DNA of 64,000 nt, taken from contig NZ_CP048602.1 in the NCBI RefSeq assembly GCF_012427705.1, positions 3,286,001 through 3,350,000 on the forward strand. Reading direction: 5' to 3'. This DNA comes from Vreelandella piezotolerans. GTDB lineage: Bacteria; Pseudomonadota; Gammaproteobacteria; Pseudomonadales; Halomonadaceae. The position numbers and the translations under genes were made by a program. Each line of letters opens with the position of its first letter. Position 1 is the stretch's first letter. The notes beneath the pieces are model-generated. The model did not search any database. It was not told the origin of the DNA and was given only the letters and a program-made list of their open reading frames with translations. Below are positions 56,238-64,000 of this stretch, piece by piece.

Positions 56238-58358
56238 ATGCACGGCGACCCGGCAGCCCTCAAGGTACTGCAAGACGTCTTTGGCTTTGAGCGCTTTCGT
56301 GGCCCCCAGCAGGCCATCATCGAGCACGTGACGGGCGGCGGAGACGCGCTGGTACTGATGCCCACCGGCGGCGGCAAATCGCTGTGCTATCAGATCCCGG
56401 CGCTGCTGCGCGCCGGCACCGCCATCGTGGTCTCGCCGCTCATCGCGCTGATGCAGGACCAGGTGGCCGCGCTGATCCAGAACGGGGTGCGCGCCGCCTA
56501 CCTCAACTCCAGCCTCGAGATGCATGAGGCGATGGAGGTGGAGAACCGCCTGCGCGCAGGCGAGCTGGACCTGCTCTACGTCGCGCCCGAGCGGCTGGCC
56601 ACGGCGCGCATGCAGATGCTGCTGGAGCAGACGCGCATTGCGCTGTTCGCCATCGACGAGGCCCACTGCGTTTCCCAATGGGGGCACGATTTCCGCCCCG
56701 AGTATCGCCAGCTCTCCCATCTGCACCAGCGTTTTCCTGACGTGCCGCGCATCGCGCTCACCGCCACCGCCGACGTGCCTACCCGGCACGACATCATGGA
56801 GCATCTTCAGCTTCAGGAAGCCGCGCTCTACAACAACGGCTTCGACCGCCCCAATATTCGCTACCACATCGCTGAAAACCAGGGCAATGCCAAAGAGCAG
56901 CTGCTGAGTTTCATCCGCGAGCATCACGACGGCGAGGCGGGCATCGTCTACTGCCTCTCCCGCCGTAAGGTGGAAGAAACCGCCGCCTGGTTGGCGCGCC
57001 AGGGGCTCACCGCGCTGCCCTACCATGCCGGACTGTCAGCCGAGCAGCGCCAGCAGCACCAAACCCGCTTTCTGCGCGAAGATGGCGTGGTGATCGTCGC
57101 CACCATTGCCTTCGGCATGGGCATCGACAAACCCGACGTACGCTTCGTGGCGCACCTCAACCTGCCCAAAAGCATCGAAGCCTACTACCAGGAGACCGGC
57201 CGCGCCGGACGCGACGGGCTGCCCGCCGATGCCTGGATGGCCTACGGCCTTCAGGACGTGATCACCCTGCGCCAGATGCAGCAGGACTCCAGTGCCGCCG
57301 ACCAGCAGAAGCGCATCGAGCAACAGAAGCTCGATGCCATGCTGGGGCTCTGCGAGATTATCAGCTGCCGTCGTCAGGCGCTGCTCCACTACTTTGGCGA
57401 TTCGCTAGATGAACCCTGCGGCAACTGCGATAACTGCCTCACTCCGCCTGACACCTGGGAGGCCACCGTGGCCGCACAGAAAGCGCTGTCGTGTGTCTAC
57501 CGCACTGAACAGCGCTTTGGCGTGACGTATCTGGTGGATGTACTACTAGGCAAACGCAACGAACGTATCAGCCGCTTTGGCCACGACAGCCTGAGCACCT
57601 TCGGCATCGGCCAGGAGCTCACCGCCAGCGAGTGGAAAGCGCTGTTTCGTCAGCTGATCGCCAGCGGCTATTTGAGCGTCGACATGGAGGGCCATGGCGC
57701 GATCAAGCTCACCGCCAACGCCAGGCCCCTACTGCGCGGCGAGCAACGTCTCACCCTGCGCAAACCCAGCAAGCCAGCGCGGCGCGGAGCCAAAGGGGCA
57801 TCTGCCGCCAAGGGCCACGGCGCACTGTGGGAAGCGCTTCGCCAGCATCGCAAGGCGCTGGCCGATGCCCAGGGCGTGCCCGCCTACGTGATCTTCAACG
57901 ACGCCACCCTGGCCGAGCTGGTCGCACAAAAACCGCAAACGCTGCAGGCACTGGGCGCCATCTCGGGCATCGGCGCACGCAAGCTGGCCGATTACGGTGA
58001 AGGATTTCTGGCGGTGGTACTGGCGCACGCCAATGAGACCGAGACACTCTCCGACATCGGCAATAGCGCCATGGAATCCGCCACGCTGCTGCGACAGGGG
58101 TTCACTCCCGAACAAGTCGCCAAGCAGCGCGGCCTAGCCACCAATACCATCTACCGCCACTTGAGCGATGCCATTCAAGGCGGCGCACTGGCCCTGGAAG
58201 AGGTGGTCAACCTGGACCCAGCGACCCTGGCGCAGATTCACGCCGCCTTCGAGCAGTTTCCAGGCCAGGGGCTGAAAGTGGTGTTCGAAGCGCTGGAGGG
58301 GCGTGTGGATTACTCGATACTGCACTGCGTGCGGGCATCCCTGGCCGCCAAGGGTTAG
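56238..58358 (+). CDS. recQ: ATP-dependent DNA helicase RecQ
   Basis: 706 residues; 3'-5' helicase for recombination and replication-fork repair. Motif 0 [12 protein letters not shown], Walker [17 protein letters not shown] in [19 protein letters not shown], motif [16 protein letters not shown]. The zinc-binding set is [15 protein letters not shown]...CGNCDNC. Winged helix and HRDC domains follow, plus a C-terminal helix-turn-helix extension ([18 protein letters not shown]) of the type in some RecQ proteins. AAGGAG lies 7 bp before the ATG. It overlaps the convergent mtnA by 4 bp. Confidence 0.96.
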   Translation: MHGDPAALKVLQDVFGFERFRGPQQAIIEHVTGGGDALVLMPTGGGKSLCYQIPALLRAGTAIVVSPLIALMQDQVAALIQNGVRAAYLNSSLEMHEAMEVENRLRAGELDLLYVAPERLATARMQMLLEQTRIALFAIDEAHCVSQWGHDFRPEYRQLSHLHQRFPDVPRIALTATADVPTRHDIMEHLQLQEAALYNNGFDRPNIRYHIAENQGNAKEQLLSFIREHHDGEAGIVYCLSRRKVEETAAWLARQGLTALPYHAGLSAEQRQQHQTRFLREDGVVIVATIAFGMGIDKPDVRFVAHLNLPKSIEAYYQETGRAGRDGLPADAWMAYGLQDVITLRQMQQDSSAADQQKRIEQQKLDAMLGLCEIISCRRQALLHYFGDSLDEPCGNCDNCLTPPDTWEATVAAQKALSCVYRTEQRFGVTYLVDVLLGKRNERISRFGHDSLSTFGIGQELTASEWKALFRQLIASGYLSVDMEGHGAIKLTANARPLLRGEQRLTLRKPSKPARRGAKGASAAKGHGALWEALRQHRKALADAQGVPAYVIFNDATLAELVAQKPQTLQALGAISGIGARKLADYGEGFLAVVLAHANETETLSDIGNSAMESATLLRQGFTPEQVAKQRGLATNTIYRHLSDAIQGGALALEEVVNLDPATLAQIHAAFEQFPGQGLKVVFEALEGRVDYSILHCVRASLAAKG

Positions 58359-59374
58359 CGCCATCCTCGCAGATGCTCGCCCTGGGCAATGGCGGCGGCG
58401 TCGAACACGCCGGTATCCAGAATCCAGGCGGTGACCAGTGAGGCAGGGGTCACATCAAACGCCGGGTTCCACACTGGTGCATCGCTGGGCGCCCACACCA
58501 CCTCGCCAAACGCGCCGGCGGCACCGCGCACCTCCGCGCCATCGCGCTGCTCGATGGGAATAGCCGCGCCGGTCGAGCAGGCGGGGTCGACCGTGGTGTA
58601 AGGGGCCACCACGTAGAACGGTACCTGATGGTAGTGTGCCGCTACCGCCAGCATGTAAGTGCCCACTTTGTTGGCAAAGTCGCCGTTGGCGCAGATGCGA
58701 TCCGCCCCCACCATCACTTTATCCACCTTGCCCGCCGCCATCAGGCTGGCCGCCATGCTGTCGGTGATCAGCTGGTAGGGAATGCCTAAATCGGCCATTT
58801 CCCACGCGGTCAAACGGCCACCCTGGAGCAGCGGGCGGGTCTCATCCACGTAAACATGCAGCGCCACGCCGCGCTGTTTGGCGATGGCCAGCGCGCCAAT
58901 CGCGGTGCCTACGCCCCCCGTGGCCAGCGCGCCGGTGTTGCAGTGGGTCAGCACCCGGTCGCCGGAGGCCAGCAGGTCAGCGCCCCGCTCGGCCATGCGC
59001 TGACACAGCGCGCGGTCCTCTTCGAACAGCGCTTGGGCGCGCTCGGCCAGGGCGTCCGCGCCCTGGGCAAAACAGGCTTCCATGGCATCCAGGCAGTACA
59101 TTAGGTTCACCGCCGTCGGCCGCGTTGCCCGTAAGCGGTCGCTCACTAACTGCCACTCGCTTTGCGGATGACGCGCCGCGTACTGGGCCAATACAAAGGC
59201 GGCGCTCAAGCCGATCAGCGGCGCCCCGCGAATGGCAAGGCGTTTGACCGCGTGCTGCCACGCCTCGGGAGAGTCGCAGCGCACCCACTCTTCGGCCTGG
59301 GGGAGCCGAGTCTGGTCCAAATATTCGAGCGCGTCGGCATACACCCGTAAACTGCGTGACTGTAAATTGACCAT
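58355..59374 (-). CDS. mtnA: methylthioribose-1-phosphate isomerase
   Basis: 339 residues; converts 5-methylthioribose-1-phosphate to methylthioribulose-1-phosphate in methionine salvage. It shows [35 protein letters not shown] (active-site Cys) and [21 protein letters not shown] (catalytic Asp), all diagnostic and distinct from eIF2B. GGAG precedes the ATG. It is divergent from mtnBCD, which catalyse the next steps. Confidence 0.96.
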   Translation of the reverse strand: MVNLQSRSLRVYADALEYLDQTRLPQAEEWVRCDSPEAWQHAVKRLAIRGAPLIGLSAAFVLAQYAARHPQSEWQLVSDRLRATRPTAVNLMYCLDAMEACFAQGADALAERAQALFEEDRALCQRMAERGADLLASGDRVLTHCNTGALATGGVGTAIGALAIAKQRGVALHVYVDETRPLLQGGRLTAWEMADLGIPYQLITDSMAASLMAAGKVDKVMVGADRICANGDFANKVGTYMLAVAAHYHQVPFYVVAPYTTVDPACSTGAAIPIEQRDGAEVRGAAGAFGEVVWAPSDAPVWNPAFDVTPASLVTAWILDTGVFDAAAIAQGEHLRGWR

Positions 59375-59479
59375 GAAGGGCTCCTTGAGGTCTTGAACCG
59401 GAGAACGCGGCGCGCGGCTTATCAGGCGCGAAGCTTATCATATAGAATGGCCGCCACTAGACGAGGCGATGCTGACCCG

Positions 59480-60067
59480 ATGAACACCTTACACACCGAA
59501 CTGCTGGACGCCATCTCCTGGGCGGCGCAGCAAGGCTGGACGCCCGCCACCGGCGGCAACTTTTCCGCGCGTACCGAGGCGGGCTATATAGTCACCGCCT
59601 CCGGGCGGGATAAAACCCGACTCCAGCCGAACGATCTGCTGCACTGCGACCTGGAAGGCCGCGTACTGGAGGGTAGCGGCAAACCCAGCGCCGAAAGCGA
59701 CCTACACGCCGCGCTGTACCGGCTAGACCCGAACATCCACTGCGTGCTGCATACCCACACCGTGGCCAGCACCGTGCTGTCGCGGCGCTTTCCGGAAGGT
59801 ATCGAGCTAAGCGGCTTCGAGATGCAAAAGGCGTTGGCGGGCAACGTGACCCATGATGCGACGATTCTTTTGCCGGTGGTGCCCAACTCCCAGGACATGG
59901 AGGAGCTGGCCGCGCACGTTCGCCAAGGCTGGCCGATGCCCTGGGGTTTTCTAGTCGGGGGCCACGGCATTTACGCCGTGGGCGATAGTATCGCCAGTTG
60001 CCGCCGTCACCTGGAAGCGATTGAATTCTTACTTGCCTGTGTACTGGAAGAGAGCCGGTGGTCCTAA
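59480..60067 (+). CDS. mtnB: methylthioribulose-1-phosphate dehydratase
   Basis: 195-residue class II aldolase-fold, zinc-dependent enzyme that dehydrates methylthioribulose-1-phosphate to the 2,3-diketo product. It shows TPATGGNFSAR, SGRDKT, PSAESDLHAALY and the metal histidines in VLHTHTVAST. The ATG used lies 29 codons inside the open frame, where the family begins. Its stop shares one base with the mtnC ATG. Confidence 0.95.
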   Translation: MNTLHTELLDAISWAAQQGWTPATGGNFSARTEAGYIVTASGRDKTRLQPNDLLHCDLEGRVLEGSGKPSAESDLHAALYRLDPNIHCVLHTHTVASTVLSRRFPEGIELSGFEMQKALAGNVTHDATILLPVVPNSQDMEELAAHVRQGWPMPWGFLVGGHGIYAVGDSIASCRRHLEAIEFLLACVLEESRWS

Positions 60068-60753
60068 TGAGTCAATCAACCGTTCGCGCCATCGTGACCG
60101 ATATCGAAGGCACCACTACCGATATCAATTTCGTCCATAACGTGTTGTTCCCCTACGCCTACGCCAAGCTGCCCGACTTTCTGTGCGAAAACGCCGAGGC
60201 ACCGGCAGTGGCCGAGCAGCTAGACGCTGTGCGCAGAGATATGCAGGACCCCGAGGCCACGCTGGAAGCGGTGATTGCGACGCTGCTGCACTGGATCGAT
60301 ACCGACCAGAAAGTGACCCCACTCAAAGCCCTGCAGGGCATGGTGTGGGCCGACGGCTACCAGCGCGGCGACTTCACCGGCCATTTATACGCGGATGTCG
60401 CGCCAGCCCTGCGCCAGTGGCAGGCGGAAGGCAAGGCGCTGTATGTGTACTCGTCAGGCTCGGTGCAGGCGCAGAAATTGCTGTTTGGCTATAGCGATGA
60501 GGGCGATTTGACCCCGCTGTTCAGCGGCTATTTCGACACCCATATTGGCCATAAGCGTGAGGCCGCGGCCTATCAGCGCATTGTCGAGGCGCTCGATCTA
60601 CCTGCAGAGTCGGTACTGTTCCTGTCGGATGTGGTCGAAGAGCTGGACGCGGCCCAGCAGGCGGGCATGCAAACGCTACAGCTGGTGCGTGAAGGTACCC
60701 AGGCGGGCACCCGCCATCCGTGCGTCACCCGTTTCGACGAGATCCACCTGTAA
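60067..60753 (+). CDS. mtnC: enolase-phosphatase E1
   Basis: 228-residue HAD-family enzyme for the enolisation and dephosphorylation steps of methionine salvage. The HAD nucleophile lies in VTDIEGTTTDINFVHNVLFPYA. YSSGSVQAQKLLFGYS carries motif II, and SVLFLSDVVEELDAAQQAGMQT motif IV. The start overlaps the mtnB stop (TAATG). Confidence 0.96.
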   Translation: MSQSTVRAIVTDIEGTTTDINFVHNVLFPYAYAKLPDFLCENAEAPAVAEQLDAVRRDMQDPEATLEAVIATLLHWIDTDQKVTPLKALQGMVWADGYQRGDFTGHLYADVAPALRQWQAEGKALYVYSSGSVQAQKLLFGYSDEGDLTPLFSGYFDTHIGHKREAAAYQRIVEALDLPAESVLFLSDVVEELDAAQQAGMQTLQLVREGTQAGTRHPCVTRFDEIHL

Positions 60754-60788
60754 CGTTTCTGTCTCGTCACTTTCAAGGAGAGCTTACG

Positions 60789-61337
60789 ATGTCACAACTC
60801 AAAGTATTTGCCGATAACAATCCCCATGATGCCCTCATCGACACCACCGACGGCGAACGGATTACCGCTGAGCTAAACCAGGTAGGCGTACTGTTCGAGC
60901 GCTGGGCAACCCCAGGCGAGATTGCCGACGATGCCACCCAAGAAGAGATTCTGGCGCTCTACCAAGAGGACATCGACCGGGTCAAAGCCAAAGGCGGCTA
61001 CCAAACCGTCGACGTGCTGCACATGGTGCCGACCCACCCCGAAAAAGACGCCATGCGCCAGAAGTTCCTGAACGAGCACCGCCACCATGAAGACGAAGTG
61101 CGCTTCTTCGTCAAAGGCCAGGGGCTGTTCTGCCTGCACATCGACGACAAGGTGTATCAGGTGCTTTGCACCCGCAACGACCTGATCAGCGTGCCCGCCA
61201 ACACCCCGCACTGGTTCGATATGGGGCCAGAACCGGAATTTACCGCACTGCGCTTCTTCGACAACGTGGAAGGCTGGGTCCCCCACTGGACCGAAAGCGA
61301 CATCGCCGGGAAGTTCGATCGTTTGGATCAGCTTTAA
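60789..61337 (+). CDS. mtnD: acireductone dioxygenase
   Basis: 182-residue cupin that oxidises the acireductone to the 2-keto acid of methionine and formate. The metal ligands are visible as HRHHEDEVRFFV and a later histidine in PANTPHWFDMG. It starts after AAGGAG, 35 bp after mtnC. With bound iron it makes the methionine precursor; with nickel it would give an off-pathway reaction. Confidence 0.96.
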   Translation: MSQLKVFADNNPHDALIDTTDGERITAELNQVGVLFERWATPGEIADDATQEEILALYQEDIDRVKAKGGYQTVDVLHMVPTHPEKDAMRQKFLNEHRHHEDEVRFFVKGQGLFCLHIDDKVYQVLCTRNDLISVPANTPHWFDMGPEPEFTALRFFDNVEGWVPHWTESDIAGKFDRLDQL

Positions 61338-61372
61338 CGGTTAAATAGTGAATGGTCAGTCGTGAATAGTAG

Positions 61373-61412
61373 GAGGCCGCGTTAGCGTTTGTGCACTAAC
61401 GCGGCCTCTTTT
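61373..61412. terminator. bidirectional terminator between mtnD and mtnK
   Basis: A 13-bp perfect stem GAGGCCGCGTTAG / CTAACGCGGCCTC with a 10-base loop, followed by TTTT on the plus strand. It lies between the convergent ends of mtnD and mtnK. Confidence 0.85.
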
Positions 61413-61421
61413 GTTGTGCGC

Positions 61422-62684
61422 TTACAACACCGCTTTCTGGTTAAACGTTTTGGCCAGCTCTGCCAGTGCGTTGAGATCACAGTAGGCTTCCGGCTCCATG
61501 ATCAGCGTTTGCCCCATCAACACGTTGCGCGCTTCCAACTCGGCGCGTAAGCCAGTGTCTTCGATCTCTTCGAAGTCGGCGTTGTGGGCCAGCGAGAGCA
61601 CGCGGCGGTGCATTTCGATGCCGCAGTAGGCCAGGGCATCTTCACGAATCTCTTCAAGTAGCGCATCGCAGGCGTCGTCGGCGCTGTTGCCCTGGTCTTC
61701 GAACAGCGACCTGGGGAATAGAATGCCGGTGCGCTCGGTTTGCCAGAGATGGCGAAACGTCTCGTCGAAGCGGGTAAAGCACTCGGTGATGACCGCTAAA
61801 ATCCAGGCTTGGTAGGCGTCTAGCTCGTATTCCTTGCGGTGGGCTGGCTGACTGAAGTAGGCCATGAAGAAGTTCGCCACGGCCATGCCCAGGTCGAATG
61901 CCATGGGTCCGTACTGGGAAAACTCGGGGTCGATGACGCGCACGCTGGTGTCGGTGGCCATGATGGAGCCGGAGTGCAGGTCGCCGTGGAGCATGGTTTC
62001 GGTGTTCGAGGTGAACTTCATCAACAGCCGCTGCACCTTGGCCTTCAGGCGGGCGTTGCGGCGCAGCTCATCCACCACGGGCGATAGCTCCGGCGTATGG
62101 CGGTTCATCTCCGCGCCGTAGTAGGGGTCGGTGAACACCAACGATTCGGTGATCGCGGGAATCGCAACATTTCCAGAGAACAGCCCCACGTCGGCTTTCT
62201 TGTCCGGGCTCGCCATGGAGAGCTCCGAGCCGCGAAACGCCGTGCGCGCACAGAACTCACCCAACGTAGCGCCCAGCTTCTCTACCCGTTCGCCGCTGAT
62301 CAGCTTGCGCCGCAAAATCACGTGCGGATGCAGATACTCCATCACGATCAGCGCCTGGGGCTTGTCGAAGTAGTACACCTCGGGCGCCACGCCGGGCGCC
62401 CGCGCGGCTTGGCGCACCAGGGCAAAGTACTCGTAGTGGGCGCGATAGAGCGGCAGCGGCCAGCTCTCGCCCACCATGCGCACGTAGGGCAGCGCCTGCT
62501 TGACCACCACGCTTCCGGCACTGCCGGTGACGATGAATACCAGGTTGAGGTTGCCGTCGCCCACCTCACGGATGCGCCACTCGGCAGGATCTCCCCCCAC
62601 GCGGCTAGCGACGGCCTCCACTTCCCCTAGCCGCTGCCCCAGGGTCTCCACTGCTAGCGCTCGATACGTCTGCTCGTTTGCCAC
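61422..62684 (-). CDS. mtnK: S-methyl-5-thioribose kinase
   Basis: 420 residues; phosphorylates methylthioribose, feeding MtnA. It shows EVGDGNLNLVFIV (nucleotide loop), VVKQALPYVRMVGESWPL and MLHGDLHSGSIM with the catalytic Asp of the APH/kinase fold, then VIDPEFSQYGPMAFDLG for metal binding. I chose the GTG with GAGGAAG upstream; the longer frame starts at TTG. It is convergent with mtnBCD. Having MtnK implies that the upstream step uses the nucleosidase MtnN rather than the phosphorylase. Confidence 0.94.
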   Translation of the reverse strand: MANEQTYRALAVETLGQRLGEVEAVASRVGGDPAEWRIREVGDGNLNLVFIVTGSAGSVVVKQALPYVRMVGESWPLPLYRAHYEYFALVRQAARAPGVAPEVYYFDKPQALIVMEYLHPHVILRRKLISGERVEKLGATLGEFCARTAFRGSELSMASPDKKADVGLFSGNVAIPAITESLVFTDPYYGAEMNRHTPELSPVVDELRRNARLKAKVQRLLMKFTSNTETMLHGDLHSGSIMATDTSVRVIDPEFSQYGPMAFDLGMAVANFFMAYFSQPAHRKEYELDAYQAWILAVITECFTRFDETFRHLWQTERTGILFPRSLFEDQGNSADDACDALLEEIREDALAYCGIEMHRRVLSLAHNADFEEIEDTGLRAELEARNVLMGQTLIMEPEAYCDLNALAELAKTFNQKAVL

Positions 62685-62787
62685 CGCTGCTTCCTCGCAC
62701 AAAATGAAGTCGTGTTTGTCATACCCCGTTAGCGTTGTCAATTCGCTGCCGGAGACACGGTCAACCCCGTCGATGGGCGCGGCGGTG

Positions 62788-62823
62788 GTTGCGAAGACGG
62801 TTGCGGAGACAGTTGCAAAGAAA
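62788..62823. repeat. degenerate 12-bp tandem repeat
   Basis: Three head-to-tail copies of about GTTGCGRAGACR upstream of mtnK. The copies differ at one to four positions. Confidence 0.5.
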
Positions 62824-62845
62824 TGTTAAACAGGAAACCGCTCAA

Positions 62846-62873
62846 TGGACAACTTTTGTACTAGTTTTATAGT
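62846..62873 (+). promoter_or_regulatory. sigma-70 promoter of the chemoreceptor gene
   Basis: TGGACA, 16 bases, TATAGT: 5 of 6 matches in each box. The leader would start near 62880. CCTGA-N9-TCAGG (62879-62897) in this leader could form a hairpin that includes the AGG of the ribosome binding site. Confidence 0.6.
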
Positions 62874-62906
62874 GAATACCTGACCAATCCCATCAGGTAC
62901 TCCATC

Positions 62907-64000
62907 ATGAAAAACAATGGCACCGTGACCCAGGTGGAACATCCTCTCCGTGACGATGATGTGCTGATTTCCAAAACCGACAACAGCAGCTACATCGCCT
63001 ACGCCAATCATCGATTCGTCGAGATCAGCGGCTTCGAGTACGACGAGTTGGTGGGCTCGCCCCATAACATGGTGCGCCATCCAGACATGCCGTCGCCCGT
63101 GTTCGCCGATATGTGGAGCGATCTGAAAGCGGGTCAGTACTGGAGCGGCCTGGTCAAAAACCGGCGTAAGAACGGCGACCACTACTGGGTACGCGCCAAC
63201 GTCGTGCCCATTCGGGAAAACGACAAAGTGACCGGATTCGTCTCGATCCGTGTCAAACCCTCCCAGGCTGACGTCGAGAATGCCGAGCACATCTACCGCG
63301 ATATGCGTGAGAATCAGGGACGCTTTACGATCAAGCATGGCGAAGTCATGGCCCGCAACCCGCTAAAACGGCTAGCGAGCGCCACCTGGTGGGCGCCTCG
63401 GCTGGCCAACGTATCGGGCGTGCTGTACACCTTGGCCGCCACCGGCATGCTGATGCTAGCCAGCACCTGGTGGCTGGGCGGCCAAGTTGCCAACGGCGTG
63501 CTCGCCCCGCTGCTCGCCATGGTGTTGGCCACGGGTTTACTGTTGAGCCTTCATCAGTGGCGTCAGGCGCGCCGACTCCGGCGCTTTCTACACAAGGCCA
63601 ACGACTTCGCGCTGCAAATCGCGGCGGGGGATCTCAACGCGCAGGTGCCCTCGGTCGGCCATGTCGCCATGGATAACACGCTCGCCACCATGAATTTCAT
63701 GCGCCGCTCGCTCGAAGCGCTGATTGGCGATGTGGACCAGCGTATTGCCCAGGTCATGCCCTCGGTGGAAGCGCTGTCCCACCACAACCAAGCCATGGGC
63801 CATCGTGTGGATCAGCAGGCCTCAGCCGTGCAGCAAACCGCCGCTAGTGCAGAGCAAATCGCCTCGACCGTGCGGCAAAGCTCGGACAACGCCCAGCTTG
63901 CCAGCCAGGCCTCGGTGGGTAACGTCAGCGAAGTCGATAACGCGGTGGCGATTATGCATGAGCTGGCCGAAGCGATGGACGGCATCACGGCGACGTCTCA
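62907..64000 (+). CDS. Aer-like PAS-containing methyl-accepting chemoreceptor (cut by window end)
   Basis: The first 364 residues of a longer protein. The N-terminal PAS domain (about 10-120) shows LISKTDNSSYIAYANHRFVEISGFEYDELVG and PHNMVRHPDMPSPVFADMW, typical of the energy taxis receptor Aer. Then comes a hydrophobic anchor of two helices (about 165-210). A HAMP-like stretch follows, with the start of the MCP helical bundle (QQTAASAEQIASTVRQSS). There is no periplasmic sensor domain. It likely senses redox or oxygen through PAS-bound FAD and signals to CheA. The signalling tip lies beyond 64000. Confidence 0.9.
   Translation, partial: MKNNGTVTQVEHPLRDDDVLISKTDNSSYIAYANHRFVEISGFEYDELVGSPHNMVRHPDMPSPVFADMWSDLKAGQYWSGLVKNRRKNGDHYWVRANVVPIRENDKVTGFVSIRVKPSQADVENAEHIYRDMRENQGRFTIKHGEVMARNPLKRLASATWWAPRLANVSGVLYTLAATGMLMLASTWWLGGQVANGVLAPLLAMVLATGLLLSLHQWRQARRLRRFLHKANDFALQIAAGDLNAQVPSVGHVAMDNTLATMNFMRRSLEALIGDVDQRIAQVMPSVEALSHHNQAMGHRVDQQASAVQQTAASAEQIASTVRQSSDNAQLASQASVGNVSEVDNAVAIMHELAEAMDGITATS

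Overview
The window reads as chromosomal DNA of a halophilic gammaproteobacterium, most likely Halomonas/Vreelandella. This rests on the gammaproteobacterial order rpsT-murJ-ribF-ileS-lspA-fkpB-ispH, the many acidic proteins, the moderately high G+C background and TRAP plus ABC uptake systems. No rRNA, tRNA, CRISPR array, insertion sequence or phage gene was seen. The genus is inferred by eye, not by a search.

Layout. 0-0.75 kb: an orphan type VI Hcp. 0.77-11.7 kb: trpS, a minor type IV pilin operon (pilE-V-W-X, no PilY1 beside it) and the ispH-fkpB-lspA-ileS-ribF / murJ / rpsT housekeeping block, all on the minus strand. 12-15.1 kb: a polar amino acid (cystine-like) ABC importer and an orphan ParA-like ATPase. 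15.5-29.2 kb: a surface-sugar and flagellar island. It holds wbpA-B-D-E genes for a UDP-diacetamido-glucuronate, an unrecognised glycosyltransferase-like protein, a 1482-residue TPR/GT41/FkbM-like/GT4/FkbM fusion, one flagellin and two fliD paralogues. The flagellin and both fliD genes carry visible sigma-28 promoters. 29.5-40.5 kb: mixed small units (unknown proteins, a 24-residue membrane peptide, two serine beta-lactamase-fold hydrolases, YqhA, ExoD, TerB, YejK, YadGH ABC exporter, PpiC, an acyltransferase-like membrane protein, an acidic exported protein, a DHH phosphoesterase). 40.6-44.5 kb: a TRAP transporter and an SDR.

44.5-51.8 kb: a minus-strand operon, guanidinobutyrase/agmatinase - YjiH transporter - 2-ketoarginine-decarboxylase-like TPP enzyme - aldehyde dehydrogenase. 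It matches the later steps of the arginine transaminase route. It has a -24/-12 (sigma-54) promoter and, divergently, a PAS-AAA-Fis sigma-54 activator; a 17-bp direct repeat between them looks like the enhancer. 51.9-56.2 kb: a ugp-like ABC importer. 56.2-58.4 kb: recQ. 58.4-62.7 kb: methionine salvage genes mtnA, mtnBCD and mtnK. 62.9 kb to the end: an Aer-like PAS chemoreceptor cut by the window edge.

The region most worth attention is 15.5-29.2 kb. Sugar-nucleotide genes, two glycosyltransferase candidates and the flagellar filament genes lie together, and the multi-domain protein has a visible base-composition break inside it. A flagellin glycosylation system is the natural reading, but the substrate and linkage are inferred. 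Most of the rest is ordinary chromosome.
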